A stretch of DNA of 64,000 nucleotides from Acinetobacter sp. ANC 4910 (GCF_004331035.1 NZ_SJNT01000003.1:248001-312000), one strand, 5' to 3'. Shown: positions 20,234 to 29,963, numbered from the stretch's first letter. Made by a program: numbers and translations. The notes: generated by a model not told the origin, from the sequence alone.

Positions 20234-20941
20234 TTAGAAGTGATAACTTACACCCAGTTTCGCTACTGGCATCCACTCATATTTATCGTCATTTTCGACA
20301 TTACGTTCGTGTTCAGCCAATAACGCCTGATCCGCTGCTGTACCACCGACACCTGTCAGTTTAGCTTGTGGATTACCTGTGTAGTAAGCACCTACCTCAC
20401 CAAACACACCAACCTTGTCATTGATTTTAGGTGCAAAACCAAGACCTAAGTAAGGTGCAATGTCATTGTTATAGCTAACTTTACCTGTCACAGACTCAAA
20501 ACTGGTTGGAGTCCCATCAATCTCGATATTACCGCTACCTGCTTTAGATTTGAGTGTATATTCACTATCGACATAACCTACACCCGCTGCCATATAGAGT
20601 GAATTTGCCCACATGTTCGAGCTTGTACCCCAAGGTCGTACCTCAGCATTTAAATATGTAAGGTTATTCTTCATGTCCATGTCGTATTTTACGCCATCTA
20701 CAGACAAGTCATCTGACCAAGAAACATCACCACCATTGTAACCTAAGGTTACGCCAACATAAGGGTTAGCGGTCCAAGTGACTGCGCCACCGTATCCAGT
20801 TGTTCCTGCTTCAGCACGTACAGAAGTAGGAATAAGCTGATTAGAAACACGACCATCATTAATTACAGGTTCTTCTGCCATTGCAGTCCCTGCAAAAGCG
20901 GTCATTGTTGTTGCAATCGCAATTAAACTTAATTTTTTCAT
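20234..20941 (-). CDS. Predicted outer membrane beta-barrel protein
   Basis: This 235-residue protein has a classic signal peptide (MKKLSLIAIATTMTAFAGTAMAEE, cleaved after AMA at about residue 22). The rest is rich in alternating hydrophobic strands and ends in GVSYHF, with the C-terminal aromatic of an outer membrane barrel. Size suggests an 8-stranded barrel of the OmpW/OmpA type, but I do not recognise the family firmly. Function is unknown. It is a single gene with its own promoter in the 290-nt gap before dapD. Confidence 0.8.
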   Translation of the reverse strand: MKKLSLIAIATTMTAFAGTAMAEEPVINDGRVSNQLIPTSVRAEAGTTGYGGAVTWTANPYVGVTLGYNGGDVSWSDDLSVDGVKYDMDMKNNLTYLNAEVRPWGTSSNMWANSLYMAAGVGYVDSEYTLKSKAGSGNIEIDGTPTSFESVTGKVSYNNDIAPYLGLGFAPKINDKVGVFGEVGAYYTGNPQAKLTGVGGTAADQALLAEHERNVENDDKYEWMPVAKLGVSYHF

Positions 20942-21232
20942 TGCTGGTCTCCTCAGAAGATTAAACTTTTAATCGTGAAGTTGTTTTGATGAACTCATCC
21001 TAGACCAGAACATCAGTATTTTTTATGAACGATTTGCTTGGTTTTTGTTAACTTTTGATACACATTTTATAAAATATAGTTTGCAAACACCTATTGGTTT
21101 AAAAACTTATACAATTTAACATAGGTTTTTACTTAACTACCTTAATTATAAATTCCGATGCTAAGACGATTTTTCATCTATTTTTGGGCAAATATAGTGT
21201 AAAATCTTCAAAATTTTTTTGGATGGAAGATC

Positions 21233-22054
21233 ATGTCTCAGCTTTCGACAATTATCGAACAAGCCTTTGAAGACCGTGCCAATTTCACAGCAGCAGACTG
21301 TTCTGCTGAAATCCGTGAAGCTGTAGAACAAGCTATTGCTGGTTTAGATAATGGCTCATTACGCGTTGCAGAAAAAATCGACGGTGAGTGGGTTGTTCAC
21401 CAATGGCTTAAAAAAGCGGTATTGTTATCGTTCAAATTAAACGACAACAAACCAATCGAGTCAGGTGATCTTCGTTTTTATGACAAAGTAGACACTAAAT
21501 TCTCTGGTTGGACTGAAGAACAGTTCAAAGCAGCAGGTGTTCGTGTAGTACCTCCAGCAGTTGCGCGTAAAGGCAGCTTCCAAGCCAAAAATGTTGTATT
21601 GATGCCATCATACGTAAACATTGGTGCTTATGTAGATGAAGGCACAATGGTTGATACATGGGCAACTGTAGGTTCATGTGCACAAATCGGTAAAAACGTA
21701 CACTTGTCTGGTGGCGTAGGTATCGGTGGCGTACTTGAGCCATTGCAAGCAAACCCAACCATTATTGAAGACAACTGCTTCATTGGTGCACGTTCTGAAA
21801 TTGTGGAAGGCGTGATTGTTGAAGAAGGCTCTGTAATTTCAATGGGTGTATTCATTGGTCAATCAACCAAGATTTATGACCGTGCAACTGGTGAAGTCCA
21901 CTATGGTCGCGTACCTGCGGGTTCTGTGGTTGTTGCTGGTAGCCTTCCTTCTAAATGCGGCACTTACAGCTTATATGCTGCAATTATCGTGAAAAAAGTT
22001 GATGCACAAACACGTTCTAAAACAAGCTTGAACGATTTATTACGCGAAGACTAA
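21233..22054 (+). CDS. dapD: Tetrahydrodipicolinate N-succinyltransferase
   Basis: DapD transfers succinyl from succinyl-CoA to tetrahydrodipicolinate in the lysine/diaminopimelate pathway. The N-terminal domain is followed by a left-handed beta helix with hexapeptide repeats, seen in [20 protein letters not shown] and [20 protein letters not shown]. Length 273 is typical. The ATG follows GGATGGAAG. A strong terminator follows the gene, so it is monocistronic. Confidence 0.97.
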   Translation: MSQLSTIIEQAFEDRANFTAADCSAEIREAVEQAIAGLDNGSLRVAEKIDGEWVVHQWLKKAVLLSFKLNDNKPIESGDLRFYDKVDTKFSGWTEEQFKAAGVRVVPPAVARKGSFQAKNVVLMPSYVNIGAYVDEGTMVDTWATVGSCAQIGKNVHLSGGVGIGGVLEPLQANPTIIEDNCFIGARSEIVEGVIVEEGSVISMGVFIGQSTKIYDRATGEVHYGRVPAGSVVVAGSLPSKCGTYSLYAAIIVKKVDAQTRSKTSLNDLLRED

Positions 22055-22074
22055 TTTTTCAAAATGCTTTTCGG

Positions 22075-22112
22075 TCTCTACGGTCAGACATGATCGTAGA
22101 GATTTTTATTTT
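22075..22112 (+). terminator. Rho-independent terminator after dapD
   Basis: An 8-bp stem (TCTCTACG with CGTAGAGA) encloses a 12-nt loop and is followed by TTTTTATTTTT. Confidence 0.85.
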
Positions 22113-22136
22113 TCTATCTTGTGGTTATTTTGTACT

Positions 22137-22847
22137 ATGAATACTCTCAGATCTTCGGCTATTCCTGTTTCTGATCCGGCTGCGGGCTTACGCATCACGG
22201 AGATTTTCTATTCATTACAAGGTGAAGCAAATGCAGCAGGACTCCCTACGGTATTTATTCGCCTAACGGGTTGCCCACTACGCTGTACTTATTGTGATAC
22301 TACCTACTCCTTTGAAGGTGGAGAGCGCCAATCGCTCGAACACATTATTCAAACCACACTCGATTTTAAAACCCCCTATGTCTGCGTGACAGGTGGTGAA
22401 CCTCTGGCACAGCCCAATGCTTTACCGTTAATGCAACGTTTAGCTAACCTTGGCTGTGAAGTGTCTTTAGAAACCAGTGGTGCCTTAGACGTTTCTAAAG
22501 TTGACTCGCGTGTTTCTAAAGTTTTAGATCTTAAAACCCCAACTTCCGGTGAAGAACAGCGCAATTTAATCAGCAATCTTGATTACTTAACGCCCCACGA
22601 CCAAATTAAATTCGTGATTTGCAACCGTGAAGATTATGAATGGTCAAAACTACAGGTTGCACAATACCAACTACAGGATAAAGTCAGTACCGTTTGGTTC
22701 TCCCCTGCTTTTGCTGTAGAAAAAGGTGCTGTACGCTTACCGCAACTTGCGCGTGATTTAGCGCAATGGATTTTAGAAGACCATCTCCCTGTTCGCTTCC
22801 AATTGCAATTACACAAATTGCTTTGGAATGATGAAACTGGTCGTTAA
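22137..22847 (+). CDS. queE: 7-carboxy-7-deazaguanine synthase QueE (radical SAM)
   Basis: QueE rearranges 6-carboxytetrahydropterin to 7-carboxy-7-deazaguanine using a [4Fe-4S] cluster and SAM, on the way to queuosine. The radical SAM motif CPLRCTYCD is at residues 46-54 from the ATG at 22137. The N-terminal substrate region ITEIFYSLQGEANAAGLPTV and the VTGGEPLAQP motif are typical. The frame is open 18 nt further upstream (22119), but the later ATG looks better. It lies 41 nt before queC; queD is not in this window. Confidence 0.93.
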   Translation: MNTLRSSAIPVSDPAAGLRITEIFYSLQGEANAAGLPTVFIRLTGCPLRCTYCDTTYSFEGGERQSLEHIIQTTLDFKTPYVCVTGGEPLAQPNALPLMQRLANLGCEVSLETSGALDVSKVDSRVSKVLDLKTPTSGEEQRNLISNLDYLTPHDQIKFVICNREDYEWSKLQVAQYQLQDKVSTVWFSPAFAVEKGAVRLPQLARDLAQWILEDHLPVRFQLQLHKLLWNDETGR

Positions 22848-22888
22848 TTTAGTTCTGTTCTTAAATATATCTATTTGGAGATTTTAAT

Positions 22889-23557
22889 ATGCGCCCTCGT
22901 GCCATAGTTTTGTTATCTGGCGGCTTAGACTCAACGACTTGTTTGGCTTGGGCGCAAGCACGTTATGAATGTATTGCAATCAGTTTTATGTATGGTCAAC
23001 GTTCGACCACTGAACTTGATGCTGCTCGTGCATTAACTCAACGTGCTGGTGTAGAACATCGTGTCATTAATATTGATTTAGGTAACTTAGGTGGTTCTGC
23101 TTTAACAGATCACAGCATTGATGTACCTGAACAGTTGCAAGAAGGTATTCCTGTAACTTATGTTCCAGCACGTAACACAATTTTCTTGTCTTATGCTTTA
23201 GCGGCAGCGGAAGTTTTTGGTGCAGAAGCCATTGTGATTGGTATCAATGCCGTTGATTATTCAGGTTATCCAGACTGTCGTCCTGAATTTATTGATGCTT
23301 TTGCCAACATGGCACGCCTTGCAACCAAGGTTGGTGTTGAAGGAAAACCTCTTAAATTTGAAACACCTCTGTTACATTTATCCAAAGCAAATATCATTCG
23401 CTTAGGTATAGAACATGGCGTAGACTATAGTCAAACGGTGTCTTGCTACCAAGCAGATGACCAAGGACGTGCTTGTGGTAAATGCGACAGCTGCCGCTTA
23501 CGCAAACAAGGCTTTGAAGATGCAGGCGTAGCAGACCCAACACGTTACATACCGTAA
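22889..23557 (+). CDS. queC: 7-cyano-7-deazaguanine synthase QueC
   Basis: QueC uses ATP and ammonia to turn 7-carboxy-7-deazaguanine into preQ0. The PP-loop [10 protein letters not shown] is at residues 8-17. The zinc-binding cysteines are seen near the C-terminus in [18 protein letters not shown]. The conserved [15 protein letters not shown] is also present. Length 222. It is co-directional with queE and followed 16 nt later by a small secreted-protein gene, so the three probably form one transcript. Confidence 0.96.
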   Translation: MRPRAIVLLSGGLDSTTCLAWAQARYECIAISFMYGQRSTTELDAARALTQRAGVEHRVINIDLGNLGGSALTDHSIDVPEQLQEGIPVTYVPARNTIFLSYALAAAEVFGAEAIVIGINAVDYSGYPDCRPEFIDAFANMARLATKVGVEGKPLKFETPLLHLSKANIIRLGIEHGVDYSQTVSCYQADDQGRACGKCDSCRLRKQGFEDAGVADPTRYIP

Positions 23558-23573
23558 TTACAGGGTACAGTTT

Positions 23574-23984
23574 ATGAAAAATTTAAAATCAAACATTATT
23601 CTTTCTACATTGATGTCTGCTGCAGCATTGTTCGCAACAACTTCACATGCTGCTGAGTCAAACAAACTACAAGAAGCGTATAAAAGCACCAATGTAAAAG
23701 CTGCGTTAATTAATGTTTGTAAAGAAGAAACAGCCAAAGGTAATAAATTATCGAGTGCTGAAGTAAGCAAATACTGTACTTGTGCAGTTGAAGCAGATGG
23801 TAAATTAACCAATGCTCAAAAATGGGAAATTCAAAGCGCCATTAACCAAAAGAAAAGCCCTAGCACAATCGCTTTTGTTCAAAAGCAAAATAAAGACTTA
23901 CAAGCCTGCTTTGGTCCTCAGTTAACGACAAAATTAAAGTCATTATCAGAAGCAGCAATGAAAAACGCACAAGCGAATAAATAA
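23574..23984 (+). CDS. Small secreted protein with conserved cysteines
   Basis: This 136-residue protein has a signal peptide (cleavage likely after SHA, residue 26). The mature part has Cys in NVCKEET, a CTC pair in KYCTCAVEADGKLT and one more near QACFGPQ, a spacing that suggests disulfides in the periplasm. I do not recognise a named family. It starts 16 nt after queC and precedes a strong terminator, so it seems to be the last gene of the queEC operon, although a role in queuosine synthesis is not implied. Confidence 0.75.
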   Translation: MKNLKSNIILSTLMSAAALFATTSHAAESNKLQEAYKSTNVKAALINVCKEETAKGNKLSSAEVSKYCTCAVEADGKLTNAQKWEIQSAINQKKSPSTIAFVQKQNKDLQACFGPQLTTKLKSLSEAAMKNAQANK

Positions 23985-24002
23985 TTCGCTCATTGTGAAT
24001 GA

Positions 24003-24025
24003 AGCCTGCTTTATGCAGGCTTTTT
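24003..24025 (+). terminator. Rho-independent terminator after the queE-queC operon
   Basis: A 7-bp stem (AGCCTGC with GCAGGCT) has a 5-nt loop followed by a T run. Confidence 0.85.
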
Positions 24026-24056
24026 CTATGTCAAAAAATGAATAGAACTTGAAATT

Positions 24057-24755
24057 ATGTGCAATGAATGGAATACAAACGCTCAAGGTCAAAAATTTGT
24101 TGCGTCTTATAGCGGTGGTAAAGACAGCAGCCTAGCTCTCTACCAAGCTATGCAAATGGGGCAGCCTGTTGCACTTATTGTAATGCTTGAAGAACAAGGC
24201 TTAAAATCACGCTCACATGGGATGTCACTCGACATTATTCATGCACAAGCCAATGCGATTGGATTACCCATTTTTACCGCTTCTGCAACTTGGCAAGATT
24301 ATGAAAGTCATTTCATTCAACTACTGCAAAAGGCCCAAGCCCTCGGTGCGGAAACCTTGGTCACAGGTGATATTGATTTAATGGCACACGCTGAATGGAA
24401 TCAATCGGTTTGTGATAAAAGTCAACTCAGTTTATGTATGCCGCTTTGGCAACGTCCCCGTTTAGACATTGTGCATGAGTTTATTGCACTGGGATTTCAA
24501 AGCATTATTGTGACGGTCAATCTGAACTTAGGCATGAAAGTTGAAGATTTAGGGCAAATCCTCACGCTTGAATATATTCAGCAGCTTGTGGAAAGAGGGA
24601 TTGACCCTTGTGGTGAAGCGGGTGAATTCCATACCACAGTGATTGCTGGACCCATTTTTAAAGATGCACTTAGCATTGTGAAAGGTGATATTCTCTATCA
24701 CGAAAATTACGCCTTTTTACCCCTTGAACTAGAACAACACCAGATTGAAGGATAA
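24057..24755 (+). CDS. Dph6-like PP-loop ATP pyrophosphatase (diphthine-ammonia ligase family)
   Basis: The N-terminus carries the PP-loop YSGGKDSSLALYQAM of N-type ATP pyrophosphatases. The pattern VTGDIDLMAHAEW and the CGEAGEFHTTVIAGPIF near the C-terminus match the Dph6/MJ0570 family. In eukaryotes this family makes diphthamide on EF-2, which bacteria lack, so the bacterial substrate is unknown. Length is 232. It lies 3 nt before bcp, so the two are co-transcribed. Confidence 0.86.
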   Translation: MCNEWNTNAQGQKFVASYSGGKDSSLALYQAMQMGQPVALIVMLEEQGLKSRSHGMSLDIIHAQANAIGLPIFTASATWQDYESHFIQLLQKAQALGAETLVTGDIDLMAHAEWNQSVCDKSQLSLCMPLWQRPRLDIVHEFIALGFQSIIVTVNLNLGMKVEDLGQILTLEYIQQLVERGIDPCGEAGEFHTTVIAGPIFKDALSIVKGDILYHENYAFLPLELEQHQIEG

Positions 24756-24758
24756 ACC

Positions 24759-25217
24759 ATGACGGATACAATTCAACTTCCAAATCAGGCTTTCCCCACC
24801 ACTACAGGCGAAATCAACTTAACTGAAGTACCTACTGAATGGTTAATTGTTTATTTCTACCCAAAAGATTCAACGCCAGGCTGTACCACACAAGCCGTTG
24901 GTTTTTCATGTTTAAAAGATCAGTTTGATGCACTTAATACCAGTATTTTTGGGGTTTCGCGTGATTCAGTTAAAGCCCATCAAAACTTTACTGAAAAGCA
25001 GGCTTTAACGATTAATTTAATCAGCGACAAAGAAGAAGTGCTTTGCAACCACTTCGATGTCATTAAGCAAAAAAATATGTATGGTAAACAAGTGATGGGC
25101 ATTGAACGCTCTACTTTCATTTTCCATCAAGGCAAGCTCGTTAAAGAATATCGCAAAGTCAAAGCCGCAGGACATGCAGAACAAGTTCTCGCAGATCTAA
25201 AGGCATTACAAGCCTAA
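24759..25217 (+). CDS. bcp: Thioredoxin-dependent peroxiredoxin, Bcp/PrxQ type
   Basis: Bcp reduces hydrogen peroxide and organic hydroperoxides using thioredoxin. The peroxidatic cysteine is in YPKDSTPGCTTQA (Cys42). E. coli Bcp has a resolving cysteine five residues later; here that position is Val and the next cysteine is Cys51 (VGFSC), so resolution may differ. The downstream FGVSRDSVKAHQNFTEK and IERSTFIF are typical. Length 152. Co-transcribed with the upstream PP-loop gene. Confidence 0.92.
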   Translation: MTDTIQLPNQAFPTTTGEINLTEVPTEWLIVYFYPKDSTPGCTTQAVGFSCLKDQFDALNTSIFGVSRDSVKAHQNFTEKQALTINLISDKEEVLCNHFDVIKQKNMYGKQVMGIERSTFIFHQGKLVKEYRKVKAAGHAEQVLADLKALQA

Positions 25218-25221
25218 GACC

Positions 25222-25264
25222 CAAAGCCGCTGTCACTTTAAACATTTCAAGGTCAGCGGCTTTG
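25222..25264. terminator. Bidirectional inverted repeat between bcp and argO
   Basis: A perfect 11-bp stem (CAAAGCCGCTG at 25222-25232, complement at 25254-25264) encloses a 21-nt loop between two convergent genes. It probably ends both, although T runs are short. Confidence 0.65.
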
Positions 25265-25268
25265 ATCC

Positions 25269-25874
25269 TTACGCACTCACAATTAAAGACAGTGCGATAC
25301 CCCACATAATCAAGGCAATTAGACCATCCAAGACTTTCCATGCTTTAGGGTTTTCAAAAATTGGCGTTAATAATCGTGCCCCATATCCTAAACTGAAAAA
25401 GAATAACCATGATGCGGTCATAGTACCTAGCGCAAAATAGAGTTTGCTCTGCTCAAATTGGGTTGAGATAGAACCAATCAGTACTACAGTATCCAAATAT
25501 ACGTGCGGATTGAGCCAAGTTAATGCCAAACATACCAACAAGATTTGACCCAAATTGGTTTCATTTTGCTGTGCTGCATGCAACCCCTGATTGGATTTGA
25601 AAGCTGCTAACAAATGTTGCAAGCCATACCAAAATAAAAATAATGCCCCTGCCCATTTCGCCATGCCCAGAACTTCAGGGTAATGCTGAAGCACCACAGA
25701 AAAACCTGTGATTCCTAATAGAATTAAAATCGAATCGGACAGTGCACAAACAAAGCAGACCCAAAATACCGACTGCTGTTTTAAACCCTGCTTTAAAACA
25801 AAAGCATTCTGCGCCCCAATCGCCACGATTAGACTAAAACCTATCGCGATGCCCTGTAAATACGTTTGTAACAT
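25269..25874 (-). CDS. argO: LysE/ArgO-family amino acid exporter
   Basis: This family exports basic amino acids (arginine, lysine, canavanine) from the cytoplasm. The sequence shows about six membrane segments and the family motif GAQNAFVLKQGLKQ near the N-terminus, plus LTWLNPHVYLDTVVLIG. I start at the ATG at 25874 (MLQTYLQGIAIGFSL), because the longer frame adds a polar tail not seen in the family; length 201. It is divergent from argP, its usual activator, across about 138 nt. Confidence 0.92.
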   Translation of the reverse strand: MLQTYLQGIAIGFSLIVAIGAQNAFVLKQGLKQQSVFWVCFVCALSDSILILLGITGFSVVLQHYPEVLGMAKWAGALFLFWYGLQHLLAAFKSNQGLHAAQQNETNLGQILLVCLALTWLNPHVYLDTVVLIGSISTQFEQSKLYFALGTMTASWLFFFSLGYGARLLTPIFENPKAWKVLDGLIALIMWGIALSLIVSA

Positions 25875-26012
25875 GACTTTTTCAACTCTATTTTTGCTCC
25901 ATCGCATTATCAATCATTTTCTATTCAACTAAATAAAACTAAAAAAATATCAATTTAACTCAATTTATCTTAGATTATAACCATGACTTATTGCTTGGAC
26001 TAAAACCCCATC

Positions 26013-26924
26013 ATGCTGAATAGTAAACAATGCGATGCGTTTTTAGCTGTTGCAGAAACAGGTAGTTTTGATTTGGCGGCAGAACGTTTATGTATTACGG
26101 CATCTGCCGTCACCATGCGCGTACAAAGTTTAGAAAAATCTTTAGGGCATCTTTTAATTGTACGTGAGCGTCCTTGCCGTGCCACTCAGGCAGGATTATC
26201 GTTATTACATTATTTGCAACACACTCGACGATTAGAACAGAACCTGTTACAGGACTTAACGGGACAAACACCTGAATCACCATTCTATCAACTCAATATT
26301 GCCACCAATGATGATTCCCTTGCGACATGGTTACTGCGAGCAATACGCGAAACCTTGCTACGTGAAAAAATTGTGGTGCATTTAAAAGTAGATGATCAAA
26401 CCCAAACTCACCATTTACTTGAAGCAGGATTAGTCAGTGCCTGTATTACAATGGAACAGCAACCAATGAAAGGCTGTGTTGCAAAGCGCTTAGGCTGTAT
26501 GAATTATCGAATGGTGGCAACCCCAGAATTCAGCCGACGCTGGTTTGCACAAGGTTTAAACCGTCAAAGCTTAAGAATGGCGCCAGCGGTGATTTATAAT
26601 GATAAAGACCATCTGCATACCGATATTATTTTGGAAAAATTTGGCTTAACTATTGAGAGCTATCCACACCACTTTATTCCTTCTTCAACGGCTTTTGTAG
26701 AAGCGATAGAATTTGGTTTAGGATTTGGAATGGTACCAGATTATCAAATTGGACAGCGCTTACATACGGGAGAATGGCTTGAACTATTACCCGATTCACA
26801 TATCAATATTCAATTATATTGGCACCACTGGAAGCAACAATCACCACCATTGGCACAACTCACGCGAGATATGATCGACAAAGCGCCAAGCTATATGAAT
26901 CAGCAAATGAATACTTCTTTTTAA
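26013..26924 (+). CDS. argP: LysR regulator ArgP (IciA)
   Basis: ArgP activates argO and other genes, responding to arginine and lysine. The helix-turn-helix reads FDLAAERLCITASAVTMRVQ, followed by SLEKSLGHLLIVRERPCRAT, which matches ArgP closely. The effector domain continues to residue 303. It is divergent from argO; the shared gap of about 138 nt should hold the ArgP site and both promoters, which I could not pin down. Confidence 0.93.
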   Translation: MLNSKQCDAFLAVAETGSFDLAAERLCITASAVTMRVQSLEKSLGHLLIVRERPCRATQAGLSLLHYLQHTRRLEQNLLQDLTGQTPESPFYQLNIATNDDSLATWLLRAIRETLLREKIVVHLKVDDQTQTHHLLEAGLVSACITMEQQPMKGCVAKRLGCMNYRMVATPEFSRRWFAQGLNRQSLRMAPAVIYNDKDHLHTDIILEKFGLTIESYPHHFIPSSTAFVEAIEFGLGFGMVPDYQIGQRLHTGEWLELLPDSHINIQLYWHHWKQQSPPLAQLTRDMIDKAPSYMNQQMNTSF

Positions 26925-26959
26925 TCAGGCACGCTACGCATGAACTGAACACATCGGGT

Positions 26960-27556
26960 TTAGTCAGCTTTTTTCCATTGTCCGATGACTTGAATATTTA
27001 CTTTTTCGCCAATTCCACCTAGGGCTTTTTTCATACCAAAATCGCTACGGCGGATTATGGTATACGCCTCGACATCTAACACATCAGGATTCTTCGAATT
27101 CGGAACTAATTTGGCATTAAACGAAATTGGATGAGTCACACCCCTTAAAGTCAAATTGCCAAGAATTTGATAACGATGATCTCCAAGCACTTTAAATTGA
27201 GTGCTGGTAAATGTCGCTGTTTTATATTTTTCTACATAAAATAGGTCTGGGCCCAAAACCATCTGTTTGAAAGACGGTCTATTCAAGCGGATACTGGTGA
27301 TATCGAGTATCACCTCAGCAGCAGCTTGTTCGGGTTGTTGCAAATCAAACTGAAGATTAGATTGAACCTTTTCAAACTGCCCTTTCACAAAAGTCACGCC
27401 CAAAGAGTCAATATGAAAACCAACTTCAGAATCAGCAGTTAAATGCCATGGGCTAGCCAATGCAGTTTGAATAGACATAATCATGGCAAATGCATAAACA
27501 TACCCAGAAACTCGAGGTGGATATGAAGCCCCGTAAGCTCCAACATGGTATCGCAT
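26960..27556 (-). CDS. YceI-family periplasmic protein
   Basis: YceI proteins are lipocalin-like beta barrels that bind isoprenoid or other amphiphilic lipids. The features here are WHLTADSEVGFHIDSLGVTF, then VKGQFEKVQSNLQFD, and LTLRGVTHPISFNAKLV, all typical. A signal peptide is likely (VYAFAMIMSIQTALAS). I start at the ATG at 27556, which leaves room for GAGGGA; an ATG 6 nt upstream is too close to it. Length 198. It shares its strand with nadM, 35 nt downstream. Confidence 0.9.
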   Translation of the reverse strand: MRYHVGAYGASYPPRVSGYVYAFAMIMSIQTALASPWHLTADSEVGFHIDSLGVTFVKGQFEKVQSNLQFDLQQPEQAAAEVILDITSIRLNRPSFKQMVLGPDLFYVEKYKTATFTSTQFKVLGDHRYQILGNLTLRGVTHPISFNAKLVPNSKNPDVLDVEAYTIIRRSDFGMKKALGGIGEKVNIQVIGQWKKAD

Positions 27557-27591
27557 ATCCATTCCCTCATACGAGGTGATGAAGATATAGT

Positions 27592-28161
27592 TTACTCAAG
27601 ATTGGTTTTATCTTGGGTCTGGTATTTGTGTTGTAATTGTTGATAAAGCACGCTTTGCTTGAAATTTTGTAAAAAGGCAACCGTGCCTTGCGGAAAAGTA
27701 TCTTCCCAAATCTCCCCACGATAATAAGCTTCACGCATAGGAGTCGCAGACATTGCACCTTCTAAACTATCAATTTCAACCATTTCCCACTCTGGGAAAA
27801 GTTCTAAATAATAAGAAGATTCATCTTTAAAATGCCCAATCAACCCCACTTTATGTTCAGGCTGTACTACATCTGCAACTAAGCTTTTGACTAGATTGAC
27901 CCATTTTTTATCATTATAAACATCGACAACATGTACAAAATGAATACGTGCAGCATCTTCTACAGAGAAATTCGACAAAATCATCTGTTCGCGTTCTTGA
28001 GCGGTAAATGGGTTTTTAATATTACGCTCCATCTGTGCCGAACCTAATGCCAAAATAACATGGTCACTCAGTTCCAGCGCAATTTGGATGGTTCGCATAT
28101 GTGCCAAATGAAACGGCTGAAAACGACCAATAAATACCAGATAATCAAATGTATGTTTCAT
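27592..28161 (-). CDS. nadM: Nicotinamide-nucleotide adenylyltransferase, NadM type
   Basis: This enzyme makes NAD from NMN and ATP. The nucleotidyltransferase motif GRFQPFHLAHMRTIQ is at residues 12-26, and the second motif, GAMSATPMREAYYRG, is near 150-165. Some bacterial NadM proteins are fused to a Nudix domain; this one is a single domain of 189 residues. Acinetobacter is known to use NadM in NAD salvage. nadB (8396) belongs to the de novo route to the same cofactor. Confidence 0.92.
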   Translation of the reverse strand: MKHTFDYLVFIGRFQPFHLAHMRTIQIALELSDHVILALGSAQMERNIKNPFTAQEREQMILSNFSVEDAARIHFVHVVDVYNDKKWVNLVKSLVADVVQPEHKVGLIGHFKDESSYYLELFPEWEMVEIDSLEGAMSATPMREAYYRGEIWEDTFPQGTVAFLQNFKQSVLYQQLQHKYQTQDKTNLE

Positions 28162-28265
28162 AGAGAATGAACTTTTTTATGAACTCATCAGTAGCAGCGT
28201 TATTGTTTAAGATACGACATAATGGCTCATAAAATTTAACTAAATTTTAAAGCAAGGATAGTACG

Positions 28266-29066
28266 ATGACGCTCAGTTGTATTCAACAACCACATGAACA
28301 TTTAAATGCAAATTTAGACAATGGTATTTTGACTTTAGCCATTAACCGACCAAAAGCAAAAAATGCCTTGTACGGTGAATTGTATTTATGGATTGCTCAA
28401 GCCCTAGATGAGGCGGATCAATCTAAAGATGTACGCGTGGTGATTTTACGGGGTGAAGATGCCGATTTCACTGCGGGAAATGACATGCAAGACTTTATGC
28501 AATTCATTCAATCCCCACTACAAGGCAAATCTGGCGATGCACCTCCGTTTGTCGTGTTAAAAGCAGCGGCACGTTTTTCTAAACCTTTAATTGCTGCGGT
28601 TCGCGGTGTAGCCATTGGCATTGGCGTAACTATTTTGCTGCATGCCGACCTTGTGTATAGCGACCAAACTGCATTATTCCAAATTCCATTTGTGAGTCTT
28701 GGACTTTCACCTGAAGGTGCAGCCAGCCAATTACTGATTCAACAAGCGGGTTACCACAAAGCGGCTGAATTGTTGTTTACAGCACAAAAATTTAACAGTG
28801 AAAAAGCCGTTGCAGCAGGTCTAGTCAACAGCATTGAAGAAGATGTCTACGCAGCAGCACTCAAGCAAGCACAAATTTTAGCGGCATTACCATTGGCATC
28901 TTTACGTCAAACCAAAGCCCTCATGAAGCATAATCTAGACAGCATCGTGGACTGTATTGACCATGAAGCTGAGATTTTCATGCAACGTGTTTCTTCACCA
29001 GAAATGGCCGAAGCGGTTGCTGCATTTATGCAAAAACGTAAACCTGATTTTGCTCAATTTAATTAA
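28266..29066 (+). CDS. Enoyl-CoA hydratase/isomerase family protein
   Basis: This crotonase-fold protein has the oxyanion-hole segments DADFTAGNDMQDF and VRGVAIGIGVTILLHADLVY, the latter with SLGLSPEGAASQLLIQ downstream. It may act on fatty-acyl or aromatic acyl-CoA intermediates, but the exact substrate is not clear. Length 266. It is a single gene followed by a strong terminator. Confidence 0.92.
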   Translation: MTLSCIQQPHEHLNANLDNGILTLAINRPKAKNALYGELYLWIAQALDEADQSKDVRVVILRGEDADFTAGNDMQDFMQFIQSPLQGKSGDAPPFVVLKAAARFSKPLIAAVRGVAIGIGVTILLHADLVYSDQTALFQIPFVSLGLSPEGAASQLLIQQAGYHKAAELLFTAQKFNSEKAVAAGLVNSIEEDVYAAALKQAQILAALPLASLRQTKALMKHNLDSIVDCIDHEAEIFMQRVSSPEMAEAVAAFMQKRKPDFAQFN

Positions 29067-29076
29067 TTGAACCTCA

Positions 29077-29104
29077 AAAGGGGCCTTATGCCCCTTTATT
29101 TTAG
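29077..29104 (+). terminator. Rho-independent terminator after the enoyl-CoA hydratase gene
   Basis: An 8-bp stem (AAAGGGGC with GCCCCTTT) with a 5-nt loop is followed by ATTTTA. Confidence 0.85.
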
Positions 29105-29180
29105 CTCACCCAAATACAACACCTGTTAAACAGCACCCGATATATTCTAAAACAACAACTTTTAAAAATTTATCAATCCC

Positions 29181-29963
29181 ATGACAGATACCAATCATAC
29201 AAATTTCATCGCAGATGACTCAGGCAAACCTCGTTACTACGAACCTGCCCCACAAGATATTGATGTTGCTAATTTCCGTAAAGTGATTGAAAGCCGTCGT
29301 TCAGTGCGAAAATTTACAGACCGTGCCATTCCTAACGAAGTTTTAGATGCTTGTTTGGATTTAGCACTGCTCGCGCCTAACTCCTCCAATTTACAACCGT
29401 GGACTTTTTATGTCGTACAAAGTCCGAGCAAGAAAAAACAATTGGTAAAAGCCTGCTTAAATCAATTGGCAGCCAAAACCGCTGCTGAACTGATTGTCTG
29501 TATTGCGCGTACAGACCGCTTAGATGACATGGCAAAACGCAACATCAGCGAATTTCCATTTCCTGAAACGCCACCCGCAGTGCAAAAATATTATCGAGTG
29601 ATTCCATATAACTATAAAACTGGTTACTTCAATGCCCTAGGCAATGTTAAAAAAGTCGCTTTTAAGTTGGTCCGTATCTTTGATAAGCAATTGCCCATCA
29701 CGGCTTTTAATGCGGCCGATGCCAAATTATGGGCAAGCAAAACCACAGCGCTAGCATGTGAAAATCTAGTTTTGGCTTTACGTGCCTATGGTTTCGATAG
29801 CTGTATGATGGAAGGCTTTGATGAGCCGATGGTTCGAAAAATCTTAAAACTGAATGAGCAACAATACCCTGTTATGGTCATTGCAGCAGGCGAACGTGCG
29901 AAAGACGGCGTGTTTTTCCCACAATACCGTTTTGATCGTGAGTTATTTATTCAGAAGGTTTAA
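29181..29963 (+). CDS. Nitroreductase-family FMN oxidoreductase
   Basis: The N-terminal FRKVIESRRSVRKFTDRAIP and LALLAPNSSNLQPWTFYVV match the FMN-binding core of the nitroreductase family. The C-terminal half has CENLVLALRAYGFDSCMM, near the dimer interface. Members reduce nitro compounds, quinones or flavins with NAD(P)H; the physiological substrate is not known. Length 260, longer than the 200-220 of minimal members, with an insertion around residues 130-175. Confidence 0.87.
   Translation: MTDTNHTNFIADDSGKPRYYEPAPQDIDVANFRKVIESRRSVRKFTDRAIPNEVLDACLDLALLAPNSSNLQPWTFYVVQSPSKKKQLVKACLNQLAAKTAAELIVCIARTDRLDDMAKRNISEFPFPETPPAVQKYYRVIPYNYKTGYFNALGNVKKVAFKLVRIFDKQLPITAFNAADAKLWASKTTALACENLVLALRAYGFDSCMMEGFDEPMVRKILKLNEQQYPVMVIAAGERAKDGVFFPQYRFDRELFIQKV

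Noticed and set aside
22055..22136. A preQ1 riboswitch before queE
   Set aside because: The gap is almost filled by the dapD terminator, and no preQ1 aptamer-like stem with an A-rich tail could be found.
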